Numbered from the stretch's first letter, positions 1 through 7,148 are shown. The stretch: DNA of 11,248 nucleotides from a bacterium UBA7470 (GCA_002479815.1 DLPA01000135.1:1-11248); one strand, 5' to 3'. The notes: generated by a model from the letters alone, not told the origin. A program made the numbers and translations.

Positions 1-441
1 CATCGCCGCATCGACCAGATATTCCTCCAGATACTGCTGTTGCAGATTGGTCATGGGGAAGAAACGGTCGTGGGGATCGTGTGGGGCTTCCATGCGAAAC
101 ACACGCTGACCGCGATAAAACGAGTTGCCAAACCGCCACGCCAGCCCGTGCCTGACCATGCGCTCGGCGACACCGACTTGCTGCAAAATTTCCATCGAGC
201 GACGGGTGAACACAATCGCCCGACTGCCTTCCGACACTTGCTGCTCTGCCGCCAACAACACACAGCGCACGCCCTGCTGGGCCAGGGCCAAGGCCGTCAC
301 CAAACCCATCGGCCCGGCCCCGACCACCACGACGGGAGCATGGCGCAAGGCCGGATCGGGGTGTTGTGATGGCAACCACGCCTCGAACACGCGGTAGCGG
401 TAATACAAGGAAGAGCGGGCATTGGTGGGGGGGCAGTGCAT
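1..441 (-). CDS. FAD-dependent aromatic-ring monooxygenase, N-terminal part
   Basis: This is the first 147 residues of a flavin monooxygenase of the PheA/TfdB/MhpA hydroxylase type; the rest lies beyond the left edge. The frame is open from the ATG at 441 to base 1. The family uses NAD(P)H and O2 to hydroxylate phenolic or related aromatic substrates; the substrate here cannot be told. A beta strand runs into the Rossmann dinucleotide motif VVVVGAGPMGL (residues 37-47). The family signature GSRAIVFTRRSMEIL (72-86) follows, then the segment MTNLQQQYLEEYLV (130-143) that precedes the active-site region in relatives. The N-terminal tract LYYRYRVFEAW is also typical of this subgroup. One oddity: the acidic residue expected about 18 residues after the last motif glycine, which normally binds the adenosine ribose, is Ala64; Glu66 lies two residues later. 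The ribosome binding site is weak. A perfect inverted repeat lies just upstream at 470-484. Confidence 0.85.
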   Translation of the reverse strand, partial: MHCPPTNARSSLYYRYRVFEAWLPSQHPDPALRHAPVVVVGAGPMGLVTALALAQQGVRCVLLAAEQQVSEGSRAIVFTRRSMEILQQVGVAERMVRHGLAWRFGNSFYRGQRVFRMEAPHDPHDRFFPMTNLQQQYLEEYLVDAAM

Positions 442-469
442 GGCAGGCAATCCAGTCGTGGCAGAACAA

Positions 470-484
470 ACACTGCCGCAGTGT
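470..484. promoter_or_regulatory. Perfect inverted repeat upstream of the monooxygenase, possible operator
   Basis: ACACTGC and GCAGTGT are perfect 7-base arms around one central base, centred 36 bases upstream of the monooxygenase ATG. The size and position suit a binding site for a dimeric repressor or activator, as is common for aromatic-degradation genes. No regulator gene is visible in the window. An RNA hairpin is unlikely with a 1-base loop. The operator role is inference. Confidence 0.35.
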
Positions 485-530
485 AAAGCGCCAAGTGCTA
501 AAAAATGTTTCGTTTTTGGGATAAGACTTA

Positions 531-636
531 CCCCCACCTCTACCCTCCCACCGTTGGTGGAGGGAGTGAAGACACTGCTGTCGGCGAACGTGGTTTTCAG
601 CTCCTCCCCCCCAGCGGGGGAGGTTGGGACGGGGGG
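531..636. repeat. Two-hairpin GC-rich intergenic repeat, copy A
   Basis: This element of about 105 bp has two imperfect palindromes. The first pairs CCCTCC (543-548) with GGAGGG (559-564) and is extended by ACC/GGT. The second pairs CCTCCCCC (603-610) with GGGGGAGG (616-623), a perfect 8-bp stem. Between them is a conserved spacer containing GACACTGCTGTCGG. The same layout and spacer occur in the same orientation at 10739-10843. It starts immediately downstream (transcript sense) of the persulfide dioxygenase fusion gene, so its RNA hairpins could act in 3' end formation or mRNA stability. The layout recalls REP/BIME or REPIN-type elements; the family is not identified. Confidence 0.75.
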
Positions 637-662
637 AAAGTGATGGAGGCGATCCCCTTGCG

Positions 663-1787
663 TTAGCCTTGTCGCCAAGGCAGACCGTGGAAGCGCCAGC
701 CGCCTTTGCGTCCGCGTTGGGCGTGCGGGTCGGGGTCGCCTTCAAAGCCTTCTAGGATGTTGTAGGCCTCTAGGCCGAGTTCGGTGGCGCGTTTGGCGGC
801 GGCGATGGAGCGCACCCCACTGCGGCACAGCAAGACCATCGGCAGACCTTGGGCGGCGGCTTGGCGCAAGCCCTCGTCAAACTGGGGGTTCATGACCATG
901 CCCGGCCATTGCTTCCACGCCAGTGGTACGGCACCAGGCACGAAGCCCACCCATTCGCGTTCGGCATCGGTGCGCACATCGACCATCACCGCCTGCCCCA
1001 CTTGTACCCACGCCCATGCGAGCTGAGGCGACACATCGCCCGCGTAGCCCGTGGCGGGACGGGGATGGGCCAAGGCCGCGCCATCGACATCGTGCCGCAC
1101 GCCAGAATTGAGGTTGACAGGCACGGCTTCGTCCATGCGCTTGGGGCGAGGTAATTGCAAGTTGTGCATGAGGGTGACGAACTCGGCCAAGCTCTTGCCC
1201 GCTACCCGCGCGTTGTGGGCTTTCTCGTGCGCGATGCTGCTGTGGGTACGGCCTTGGTAGTCGTGACCCGGCCAAACGGTGGTGTCGTCGGGCAAGGCAA
1301 ACAGGACTTGAGTCAGGCTGTGGTACATGGCCTCGGCACTGCCAGACTGAAAGTCGGTGCGTCCGCAGCCGTTGATGAGCAGCGTGTCGCCTGTGAACAC
1401 ATGGCGCTCGCCTTCACATTCCCAGACATAGCTCACGCTGCCAGCGGTGTGGCCTGGCGTGTGCAAGATGCGCACGGTTTGCTGCCCTAAGCGGAGGGTG
1501 TCGCCGTCTTGTAATTGCACAGCGGCGCTGCCGATGCCACAGCCCGCAGGGGCGGCGGTGCGCGCGCCGGTGTGCTCGGCCAATTGCGCGGCGCTGGTGA
1601 TGTGGTCGGCGTGGGCATGGGTTTCAGCCGTCCACAAGAGTTTCAGTCCCAACTGGCGCAGGGTGGCTAAGTCGCGTTGCAATTGCTCGTCCACGGGGTC
1701 AATGAGCAGGGCTTCGCGGCTGTCAGGGTCGAACAAGATGTAGGTGTAGGTGCTGGACGCGGGATCAAACAGTTGGATGGGTTTCAT
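663..1787 (-). CDS. Persulfide dioxygenase-rhodanese fusion (ETHE1-like)
   Basis: This 374-residue cytoplasmic fusion enzyme is expected to act in sulfide detoxification. The N-terminal metallo-beta-lactamase-fold domain (about 1-240) is ETHE1-like. It should oxidise glutathione persulfide with O2 to sulfite and glutathione at a mononuclear iron. Visible metal-site motifs are THAHADH (His57, His59, Asp61, His62), TPGHTAGS (His113) and FTGDTLLING (Asp134), plus WPGHDYQGR (173-180). The C-terminal rhodanese domain (about 250-374) has the active loop CRSGVRS with the persulfide-carrying Cys321. Such fusions are known from Burkholderia as PRF and couple persulfide and thiosulfate chemistry. The ATG at 1787 (MKPIQLFDP) is chosen because homologues begin there. 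The frame stays open to 2000, but that stretch contains an intrinsic terminator and is low-complexity. No clear Shine-Dalgarno sequence is seen. A repeat follows the stop codon. Confidence 0.92.
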   Translation of the reverse strand: MKPIQLFDPASSTYTYILFDPDSREALLIDPVDEQLQRDLATLRQLGLKLLWTAETHAHADHITSAAQLAEHTGARTAAPAGCGIGSAAVQLQDGDTLRLGQQTVRILHTPGHTAGSVSYVWECEGERHVFTGDTLLINGCGRTDFQSGSAEAMYHSLTQVLFALPDDTTVWPGHDYQGRTHSSIAHEKAHNARVAGKSLAEFVTLMHNLQLPRPKRMDEAVPVNLNSGVRHDVDGAALAHPRPATGYAGDVSPQLAWAWVQVGQAVMVDVRTDAEREWVGFVPGAVPLAWKQWPGMVMNPQFDEGLRQAAAQGLPMVLLCRSGVRSIAAAKRATELGLEAYNILEGFEGDPDPHAQRGRKGGWRFHGLPWRQG

Positions 1788-1842
1788 GGTGCAGCCAAAA
1801 AGAAAGCATCTGAGGGTGGAGAAGGTAGAGAAAAATACAACG

Positions 1843-1871
1843 AAAAAAAAGCCACCGCAGGGGGTGGCTTT
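1843..1871 (-). terminator. Rho-independent terminator, or attenuator, before the persulfide dioxygenase gene
   Basis: On the minus strand the sequence forms a 9-bp stem (AAAGCCACC with GGTGGCTTT) around a CCCTGC loop and runs into eight T residues, which is a textbook intrinsic terminator. It lies about 205 bases after the sensor-kinase stop codon and only 55 bases before the persulfide dioxygenase ATG. It most simply ends the ampG/two-component transcript. If the dioxygenase promoter lies upstream of it, it would be an attenuator in that gene's leader. The A-tract and stem symmetry give weaker termination potential on the plus strand. Confidence 0.8.
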
Positions 1872-1910
1872 AAGTGCCCATTGCTGGACCTTGTGAAGGG
1901 GAGAAATGGG

Positions 1911-1942
1911 GGTGGGAAAGTGATGAATTTGTATCACCCACC
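1911..1942 (-). promoter_or_regulatory. Second stem-loop in the region upstream of the persulfide dioxygenase
   Basis: GGTGG (1911-1915) pairs with CCACC (1938-1942), and GTGAT (1920-1924) pairs with ATCAC (1933-1937), leaving a 4-base bulge and an 8-base loop. It lies about 40 bases before the terminator in transcript order. Its GGTGG and CCACC arms can also pair with the CCACC and GGTGG arms of the terminator, so alternative folds are possible. Function is not established. Confidence 0.3.
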
Positions 1943-2077
1943 ATGTTGTAACTTTGCGAGGCGGAGTGTTGTGACAGCAACAAGCTGCGATTCTCGCCAT
2001 GTATTCTGATTTTGAGCATGAGTTATTCAGATATAGCGCCTGTATTTAGCAAAAAAAGTCACGTTTTTCTACAGTTT

Positions 2078-3307
2078 TCATGAACTCAGCAGCGGTAATT
2101 CAACCTGAAAGCGTGCGCCGCCTGTGGGACTGTGGGTACAGATCACGTCGCCGCCATGCTGTTGGGCAATGCGTCGTACCAAAGACAGTCCCAAGCCTAC
2201 ACCACCTTCTTTTTCGCTGTGACCGGGCAGGCGATAAAAGGGTTCAAAAATCCGCTCTCGTTGCGACTCGGGGATGCCTGCGCCACAGTCGTCCACCGTG
2301 AGGCAAATCTGCATCTGTCCATTTCTTCCCTCAGTGGTGCTGAGGGTCAGTTCAATCTCGCTGCTGTCGTGTCCCGCAGGCAAACCATAGCGGCGTGCGT
2401 TTTCTAACAAATTTCGCAACAAGCGACGCATGAGGCGTGGGTCGGCATTCATCACCGGCTGTGCTTGAATGGTCAGACTCGCCCCTATGCGCGCGCACTC
2501 TTCGGCGGCCAAACCAGTGAGATCAATTTCTTCGTACTGCAAGGACACTTCTTGCGCCGAGTCCAGCCGACTGGCGAGCAAAATTTCATCAATGAGTTGA
2601 TCCAACTCGGCAATGTTGCGTGCTATCTCGGCGTGTTGCTTGGCGATGTCCGCCGCCGTTGCCCCCTCCATCAACGCCAAGCCCATGCGAATGCGGGCCA
2701 GTGGTGAGCGCAATTCGTGCGAGGCGTGGGCCAACAACGCCTTATGGGAGTTGACCAAGGCTTGGACACGTTCTGCCGCATGGTTGAACCGCGCCGCCAA
2801 AAAAGCCACCTCATCATGCCCTTGCACCGCAACACGTGCCGATAAGTCGCCATTGCCCCAACGCTCGACACCGTGCTGTAAATCTTCTAACTTTTGAGTC
2901 AACCAACGCACGACAGGGAACGCGCCCAAAGCCACCGCCAGCGCCATGATGCTCAACCAAATACCAAAGCCGGTGGATTGCAACAAACGCCAGCTCATCT
3001 CGTTGGCATGAGGTGGGCGGCGTGGACGAGGCAATTGCACCATCAAGGTTTCCCCCGTTTTGGTGACGACTTTGAACTCCAAGACGTTGGTGCCCAGTCG
3101 AACAGGTCGCGCGGGGGCTTGCCCCACAATCTCGCCCTGTGCATTCGAGATGATGAGTTCGCGTCCGGCTGAACGCTCCACCCGCTCACGTTCACGATCC
3201 AATTGCCATAGCCAACCAAACAACAGGGTCAACACCACCAAGGCCGATACGACGGCCAACCAAATCCTCAAATACAAGTGTCGAGACACCGTGCGCCAGA
3301 GCGACAT
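2078..3307 (-). CDS. Membrane sensor histidine kinase of a two-component system
   Basis: This 409-residue inner-membrane kinase should phosphorylate the response regulator encoded just before it. There is a transmembrane helix at about 13-35, a short periplasmic sensor of about 70 residues, a second helix at about 112-133, and a HAMP linker (about 133-190). The dimerisation/phosphoacceptor box is HASHELRSPLARIRM (194-208), with phospho-acceptor His197. The ATPase domain has the N box RNLLENARRYG (298-308), G1 box DDCGAGIP (339-346), F box FEPFYRL and G2 box GVGLGLSLV (369-377), so all catalytic elements are present. The architecture resembles the RstB/CpxA group. The start at 3307 is supported by GAAGGT (minus strand) about 8 bases upstream. 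The gap to the regulator stop is 30 bases, so the two are almost surely co-transcribed. The signal sensed is not evident; the small periplasmic domain is basic and has no recognised ligand fold. Confidence 0.93.
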   Translation of the reverse strand: MSLWRTVSRHLYLRIWLAVVSALVVLTLLFGWLWQLDRERERVERSAGRELIISNAQGEIVGQAPARPVRLGTNVLEFKVVTKTGETLMVQLPRPRRPPHANEMSWRLLQSTGFGIWLSIMALAVALGAFPVVRWLTQKLEDLQHGVERWGNGDLSARVAVQGHDEVAFLAARFNHAAERVQALVNSHKALLAHASHELRSPLARIRMGLALMEGATAADIAKQHAEIARNIAELDQLIDEILLASRLDSAQEVSLQYEEIDLTGLAAEECARIGASLTIQAQPVMNADPRLMRRLLRNLLENARRYGLPAGHDSSEIELTLSTTEGRNGQMQICLTVDDCGAGIPESQRERIFEPFYRLPGHSEKEGGVGLGLSLVRRIAQQHGGDVICTHSPTGGARFQVELPLLSS

Positions 3308-3337
3308 AAAAAATGACCTTCAGGCTATTTCAGCCGC

Positions 3338-4057
3338 TCAATCTTGTTGTTTTGCAAACACATAGCCCACACCGCGTACCGTCAAAATGCGGCGCGGGCT
3401 TTTTAAATCGGTTTCGATGGCTTGGCGTATGCGCCCAATGTGCACATCAATCGAGCGATCAAAAGCCTCCAGCTCACGACCACGCACGACATCCATGATT
3501 TGCTCTCGGGTCAAGACGCGCCCCGCACGCTCGGCCAAGGCCACCAGCAAATCAAACTGATACGAGGTGAGATCGCAGGCTCGTCCCAGCACTTTTACGA
3601 TCCGTGCATCACGGTCGATCTCTAAAGAACCAAAGCGCAGTGGCATTTGTTGAGGTGCAGCCAAGGAAGGACTCCCCTCATGCTGGCGACGCAACACCGC
3701 ACGAATGCGAGCCAACAGCTCACGCGGCTCAAAAGGCTTGGGCAGGTAGTCATCTGCGCCCATTTCTAGGCCAATGATGCGATCCATGGGGTCACCCTTG
3801 GCCGTCAACATCAGCAAAGGCACTTGGCAAAGCTCACTGCCCAAGGCGCGTATGCGGCGACAGACTTCCAAGCCGTCCATGTCGGGCAGCATCAAGTCCA
3901 AAATCACCAGATCGGGCTTGGGCTGGTGTTGCAACGCAGCCAATCCAGCAGCTGCATCAGGCGCATGGCTGACGGTGTAACCAGAACGACCCAAATACTC
4001 GGCCACCATGCCGGCCAGACGGTCGTCGTCTTCGATCATCAACAACTTAGGATTCAT
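3338..4057 (-). CDS. OmpR/PhoB-family response regulator
   Basis: This is a cytoplasmic DNA-binding regulator of 239 residues from the ATG at 4057; an in-frame GTG at 4066 would add three residues. The receiver domain (about 1-118) starts with the acidic pocket EDDD. It carries the phosphorylation site in LVILDLMLPDMDG (Asp54), the switch residue in LLMLTAKG, and the conserved lysine in YLPKPFEP. The C-terminal winged helix (about 140-237) has the typical RILTVRGVGYVFA ending of OmpR-type effector domains. The gene precedes its cognate kinase by 30 bases and follows ampG by roughly 85-95 bases. No convincing Shine-Dalgarno sequence precedes either start, so the choice of ATG is by convention for the family. 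Target genes are unknown; autoregulation and control of the neighbouring ampG are plausible inferences. It resembles RstA-type regulators, but an exact orthologue cannot be assigned by eye. Confidence 0.93.
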   Translation of the reverse strand: MNPKLLMIEDDDRLAGMVAEYLGRSGYTVSHAPDAAAGLAALQHQPKPDLVILDLMLPDMDGLEVCRRIRALGSELCQVPLLMLTAKGDPMDRIIGLEMGADDYLPKPFEPRELLARIRAVLRRQHEGSPSLAAPQQMPLRFGSLEIDRDARIVKVLGRACDLTSYQFDLLVALAERAGRVLTREQIMDVVRGRELEAFDRSIDVHIGRIRQAIETDLKSPRRILTVRGVGYVFAKQQD

Positions 4058-4151
4058 AAGAGGCACAGTGTGCAGAGGGTGCGTCGATCACGTATGTCTC
4101 GCGCGTAAAGATTTGCAAAAACACCAAAAACACCCACACGACGAAAAGCAC

Positions 4152-5492
4152 TCAGGTCTGCGTTTTTCGGGCCAAGTACACCAGCAACAACACAGGCAAG
4201 CCCAAGGCCGCCGTGCCCACAAAGAAAGTGGCGTATCCCACTTGATCGACCGCCACGCCTGAAAACCCAGCCAGCCACTTCGGTGCCAATAACATCATGG
4301 AGCTGAACAGCGCATATTGGGTGGCCGAATATTGAACATTGGTCAGACTTGACAAATAAGCAATGAAGGCGGCAGAGGCGATGCCACTGCTGAAGTTATC
4401 TGCCGACACCACTGCAATCAAGGCCGTCACATCGTGCCCATGCCCGGCCAGCCATGCAAACAAAAGATTGGTGGCAGCGGACAAGACAGCACCCAGCATC
4501 ATCACCCGATACACGCCCCAGCGCAGCGTCATGCTGCCGCCGACGAATGCCCCCACCAGTGTCATGATGACCCCATACACCTTGGTCACATTCGCCACTT
4601 CTGTCTTGGTGTAGCCCATATCGACATAAAACGGGTTGGCCATGATGCCCATGACGACATCGCTGATGCGATACGTGCCGATCAAGGCCAAAATCAACAC
4701 CGCTTCCCAGCGGTGACGACGCAAGAAATCGGCAAATGGCTCGATCAAGGTCGATCTCAACCATGTTTGCGCATCACGAGCGGGCGGCCATTCGACCCGA
4801 CTGGGTTCTGGCGAGATCAAGACCATGAGCATGCCCACCAGCATGGAGGCGGCCATCGCCAAATACGCCACTTGCCAAGCGTGCTGCTGATACCCACCGT
4901 TGGATTCGCCAGACTCCACCCCCGCTGCAATCCACAGCACACCCGCCCCGGCCCAAATCATGGCGAGCCGATACCCTGTTTGGTAGCTGGCCGCCAAGAC
5001 ACCTTGCAAACGCACTTGTGCCGACTCGATGCGGTAGGCATCCAAGGCAATGTCCTGCGTGGCCGATGCAAACGCCACCAACAAGGCACACCACACGACA
5101 GGGCCAAGGGTGTCTCTGGGATCGGCCCACGCCATGCCCATCAGTCCGACCATGATGAGGAGTTGCGACAGCAAAAGCCAGCTGCGCCGCCGTCCTAATT
5201 TTGGAGTCAAGATCGGAAGGGGTAAGCGGTCCACCAAGGGTGCCCAACACCATTTGAAGCCATAGGCCAGCCCCACCCAAGACAAGTAGCCGATGGTGGT
5301 GCGGTCGATGCCTGCCTCGCGCAAGCGAAAACTCAACGTCCCCAGCACCAACAGCAAGGGCAAACCCGCCGCAAAGCCCAAGCCCAGCATGCGCAAGCTG
5401 GTGGGTTCCAGGTACACCCGCAGACTGTCTAGCCAGCCAGAAGCCACAGGAGGGGACGGATCAGGAGGAGAAGTCGGTGTCGGATGGTTCAT
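4152..5492 (-). CDS. ampG: AmpG-type muropeptide permease (MFS)
   Basis: This 446-residue inner-membrane transporter of the major facilitator superfamily has about 12 predicted helices. AmpG imports GlcNAc-anhydro-MurNAc peptides released during peptidoglycan turnover, feeding cell-wall recycling and, in many species, beta-lactamase induction. Family hallmarks are visible. The first helix contains GLPLLLVLGTLSFRLREAG (43-61), followed by the loop WAPLVDRLPLP (83-93). The motif SATQDIALDAYRIES (143-157) is strongly diagnostic. The C-terminal half contains FSSGIASAAFIAYLSSL and QYALFSSMM, also typical. A proline-rich cytoplasmic tail of about 20 residues precedes the first helix. The ATG at 5492 is chosen; an in-frame TTG at 5525 would add 11 residues and is less likely. 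It is first in a minus-strand run with the response regulator and sensor kinase, and diverges from the M48 peptidase gene. Confidence 0.9.
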   Translation of the reverse strand: MNHPTPTSPPDPSPPVASGWLDSLRVYLEPTSLRMLGLGFAAGLPLLLVLGTLSFRLREAGIDRTTIGYLSWVGLAYGFKWCWAPLVDRLPLPILTPKLGRRRSWLLLSQLLIMVGLMGMAWADPRDTLGPVVWCALLVAFASATQDIALDAYRIESAQVRLQGVLAASYQTGYRLAMIWAGAGVLWIAAGVESGESNGGYQQHAWQVAYLAMAASMLVGMLMVLISPEPSRVEWPPARDAQTWLRSTLIEPFADFLRRHRWEAVLILALIGTYRISDVVMGIMANPFYVDMGYTKTEVANVTKVYGVIMTLVGAFVGGSMTLRWGVYRVMMLGAVLSAATNLLFAWLAGHGHDVTALIAVVSADNFSSGIASAAFIAYLSSLTNVQYSATQYALFSSMMLLAPKWLAGFSGVAVDQVGYATFFVGTAALGLPVLLLVYLARKTQT

Positions 5493-5609
5493 GGGGTTTT
5501 CACGACAAAAAAGAGCAAAAAACAAAAACCTCGCACTTCAATACAGCAAGGCAAGACCCGCACATACAGAAAAACAGACGCGAAGTGGATATTTGTCTAT
5601 TATTGATGT

Positions 5610-6551
5610 ATGTGTTGGATGTGTGATGCCAAGCGCCTGGCCAATGTGCGCAATTCTGATGTATTACCCGCCCCTGGTGCTGATCCTCGTGCTGATGGGA
5701 CGCAGGGGCGGCCTCTGGCAGCCACCTTGCGACGACGTGGCTTTTTACAGGCCACCAGCGCCACAGCGACCGGCTTGGCCTTGGCTGCCTTGCCCAGCGT
5801 GGCACCAGCGCAGGTGGATGTGGGCAGTGCGTCCACCCTACGCAAGCTCATTCCCGCCGGACAACTAGAAGAGGCGGCGGCACAGCAATATCGTCAGATG
5901 TTGCAACAAGCCGCCGCCAAAAATGCCTTGGCTCCCGATAACCACCCCCAATTGCAAGCCCTGCGCTCCATCGCGCAACGCTTGATTCCTTATGCCTTGC
6001 CTTGGAACGAGCGTGCCAAAAGCTGGCGTTGGGAAGTGAACCTGATTGCCAGCAAGCAAATCAACGCTTTTTGTATGCCCGGCGGCAAAATTGCGTTTTA
6101 CACCGGCATCTTGGACGATTTGAAGCTCAGCACCGACGAGGCCGCCATGATTATGGGGCACGAAATGGCGCACGCCTTGCGTGAGCACGCCCGCGAGCGA
6201 GTCGCCAAAACACAGGCCACCAGCATCGGCATCTCCATTGGTGCTCAACTGCTGGGGCTGGGCGATTTGGGTCACATCGCCGCCAATTTGGGTGGGCAAT
6301 TGCTGACGCTGAAATTCAGCCGTGACGATGAAACCGAGGCCGATTTGGTGGGCTTGGAGCTGGCTGCCCGCGCCGCTTACGCACCGCAAGCCAGTGTCAC
6401 CTTGTGGCAAAAAATGACCAAAGCCTCAGGAGGCGGTGGCATGGGCTTTCTTTCTACCCACCCGACCGGCCCCGACCGCATTGAGTCCTTAGAGGCCAAC
6501 GTCCCCAAGGTACTCAAACTTTACGAACAAGCTCGGCGTAAAGCCGGATGA
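5610..6551 (+). CDS. Exported M48-family zinc metalloprotease (Tat signal)
   Basis: This 313-residue peptidase of the M48 (Ste24/HtpX/LoiP-YcaL/BepA-like) group is expected in the periplasm, where relatives act in envelope protein quality control. The zinc motif HEMAH (184-188) sits in a predicted helix and the third ligand is in ETEADLVGLE (Glu243). The C-terminal LSTHPTGPDRIESL (281-294) is also characteristic of the group. A twin-arginine signal is visible: RRRGFLQATS (41-50), followed by a hydrophobic stretch ending in an Ala-rich site near APAQ (65-68). The domain order and length suit a small soluble M48 protein without TPR repeats. The start at 5610 is the only upstream ATG pair in frame but lacks a Shine-Dalgarno sequence. 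A TATTAT hexamer at 5598-5603 lies just before it, so a leaderless mRNA or a different start remains possible. The n-region of 40 residues is long. The gene is divergent from ampG and convergent with dtd, 19 bases apart. Confidence 0.9.
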   Translation: MCWMCDAKRLANVRNSDVLPAPGADPRADGTQGRPLAATLRRRGFLQATSATATGLALAALPSVAPAQVDVGSASTLRKLIPAGQLEEAAAQQYRQMLQQAAAKNALAPDNHPQLQALRSIAQRLIPYALPWNERAKSWRWEVNLIASKQINAFCMPGGKIAFYTGILDDLKLSTDEAAMIMGHEMAHALREHARERVAKTQATSIGISIGAQLLGLGDLGHIAANLGGQLLTLKFSRDDETEADLVGLELAARAAYAPQASVTLWQKMTKASGGGGMGFLSTHPTGPDRIESLEANVPKVLKLYEQARRKAG

Positions 6552-6570
6552 GCACAGGCGTGCTGCGTGT

Positions 6571-7014
6571 CTAGGGCCGCACCCGCATGGGTATGGTCAC
6601 CGGCCCGTCGTTCACCAAATGCACCTGCATATCGGCGGCAAATTGACCGGTGGCCACCACGGGGTGCATCGCTTGGGCTTGATGGACGAGGTAGTCATAC
6701 AAACGGCGGCCCTCTTCGGGCGCGGCGGCCTGTGTAAAACTGGGGCGGTTGCCCCCACTGGTGTCTGCCGCCAAGGTGAATTGACTGACGATCAGCAAGC
6801 CACCGCCCACGTCTTGCACGCTGCGATTCATTTTTCCAGCCTCGTCCGCAAAAATCCGCAGCTTCAAGAGCTTGCCCAGCAACTTATCGGCTTGTGCTTC
6901 TGCATCGCCGCGCTCGGCACACACCAACACCAGCAAACCTTGCCTGATGTCCCCGACGGTTTCACCCTCGACCTTGACCTGCGCTTGCGCTACGCGCTGT
7001 ACTAAAGCAAGCAT
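6571..7014 (-). CDS. dtd: D-aminoacyl-tRNA deacylase
   Basis: This 147-residue cytoplasmic enzyme hydrolyses D-amino acids (and achiral glycine) from mischarged tRNAs, recycling the tRNA. Length and sequence match the bacterial DTD family throughout. It opens with MLALVQRVAQAQV and carries the conserved SQFTLAAD (77-84) and GNRPSF (88-93) elements. Near the C terminus is NDGPVTI (135-141), whose cross-subunit Gly-cisPro pair gives chiral selection. The ATG at 7014 is chosen because homologues begin at that methionine; the frame extends 13 more codons to 7053 with no matching sequence. The upstream region has a TATAAG hexamer on the minus strand near 7058-7063 as a possible -10 box. The gene is divergent from the three-gene secreted-protein cluster and ends 19 bases from the M48 peptidase stop. 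Confidence 0.95.
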   Translation of the reverse strand: MLALVQRVAQAQVKVEGETVGDIRQGLLVLVCAERGDAEAQADKLLGKLLKLRIFADEAGKMNRSVQDVGGGLLIVSQFTLAADTSGGNRPSFTQAAAPEEGRRLYDYLVHQAQAMHPVVATGQFAADMQVHLVNDGPVTIPMRVRP

Positions 7015-7068
7015 AAAACGACACTTTCTGAAAAACGAAATCTGATAAAACACGGTCTTATAAGCGCG

Positions 7069-7141
7069 TTAGAAACAGCCGCATCATCGGAAAAATTCAA
7101 TTGAGCAGCGCACTGCGATTTTGACTTTTAACAGTTTCTAA
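7069..7141. repeat. 8-bp inverted repeat across the divergent dtd/secreted-protein promoters
   Basis: TTAGAAAC at 7069-7076 is the exact reverse complement of GTTTCTAA at 7134-7141. The right copy lies in the spacer of the plus-strand promoter, directly before its -10 box. The left copy lies upstream of the possible minus-strand -10 box of dtd. This position suits a shared regulator site, but an 8-base match can arise by chance. Confidence 0.25.
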
Positions 7142-7148
7142 ATATAGA
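7121..7148 (+). promoter_or_regulatory. Sigma70-type promoter of the three-gene secreted-protein cluster
   Basis: TTGACT (7121-7126) and TATAGA (7143-7148) are separated by 16 bases and match the -35 and -10 consensus at five and four positions. Transcription would start near 7155. This rules out the ATG at 7149 as translation start and points to the ATG at 7191, which begins a clean signal peptide. The following genes are spaced 9 bases apart and have no promoter of their own in view, so this is probably the operon promoter. Confidence 0.65.

Noticed and set aside
1914..1925. GGGAAAGTGATG shared with 634-645 next to repeat copy A, as a possible third repeat fragment
   Set aside because: Only 12 bases match, copy B lacks the sequence, and no hairpin layout accompanies it.
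1788..2000. 71-codon N-terminal extension of the persulfide dioxygenase frame
   Set aside because: The stretch contains an intrinsic terminator hairpin and low-complexity residues, and homologues start at the methionine at 1787.
4434..5198. 254-codon plus-strand reading frame opposite ampG
   Set aside because: It is rich in His, Gln and Pro with no domain pattern, as expected for the antisense of a membrane protein gene.
5865..6410. 181-codon minus-strand reading frame opposite the M48 peptidase
   Set aside because: The plus-strand frame carries HEMAH and other M48 motifs; the antisense frame shows no recognisable features.
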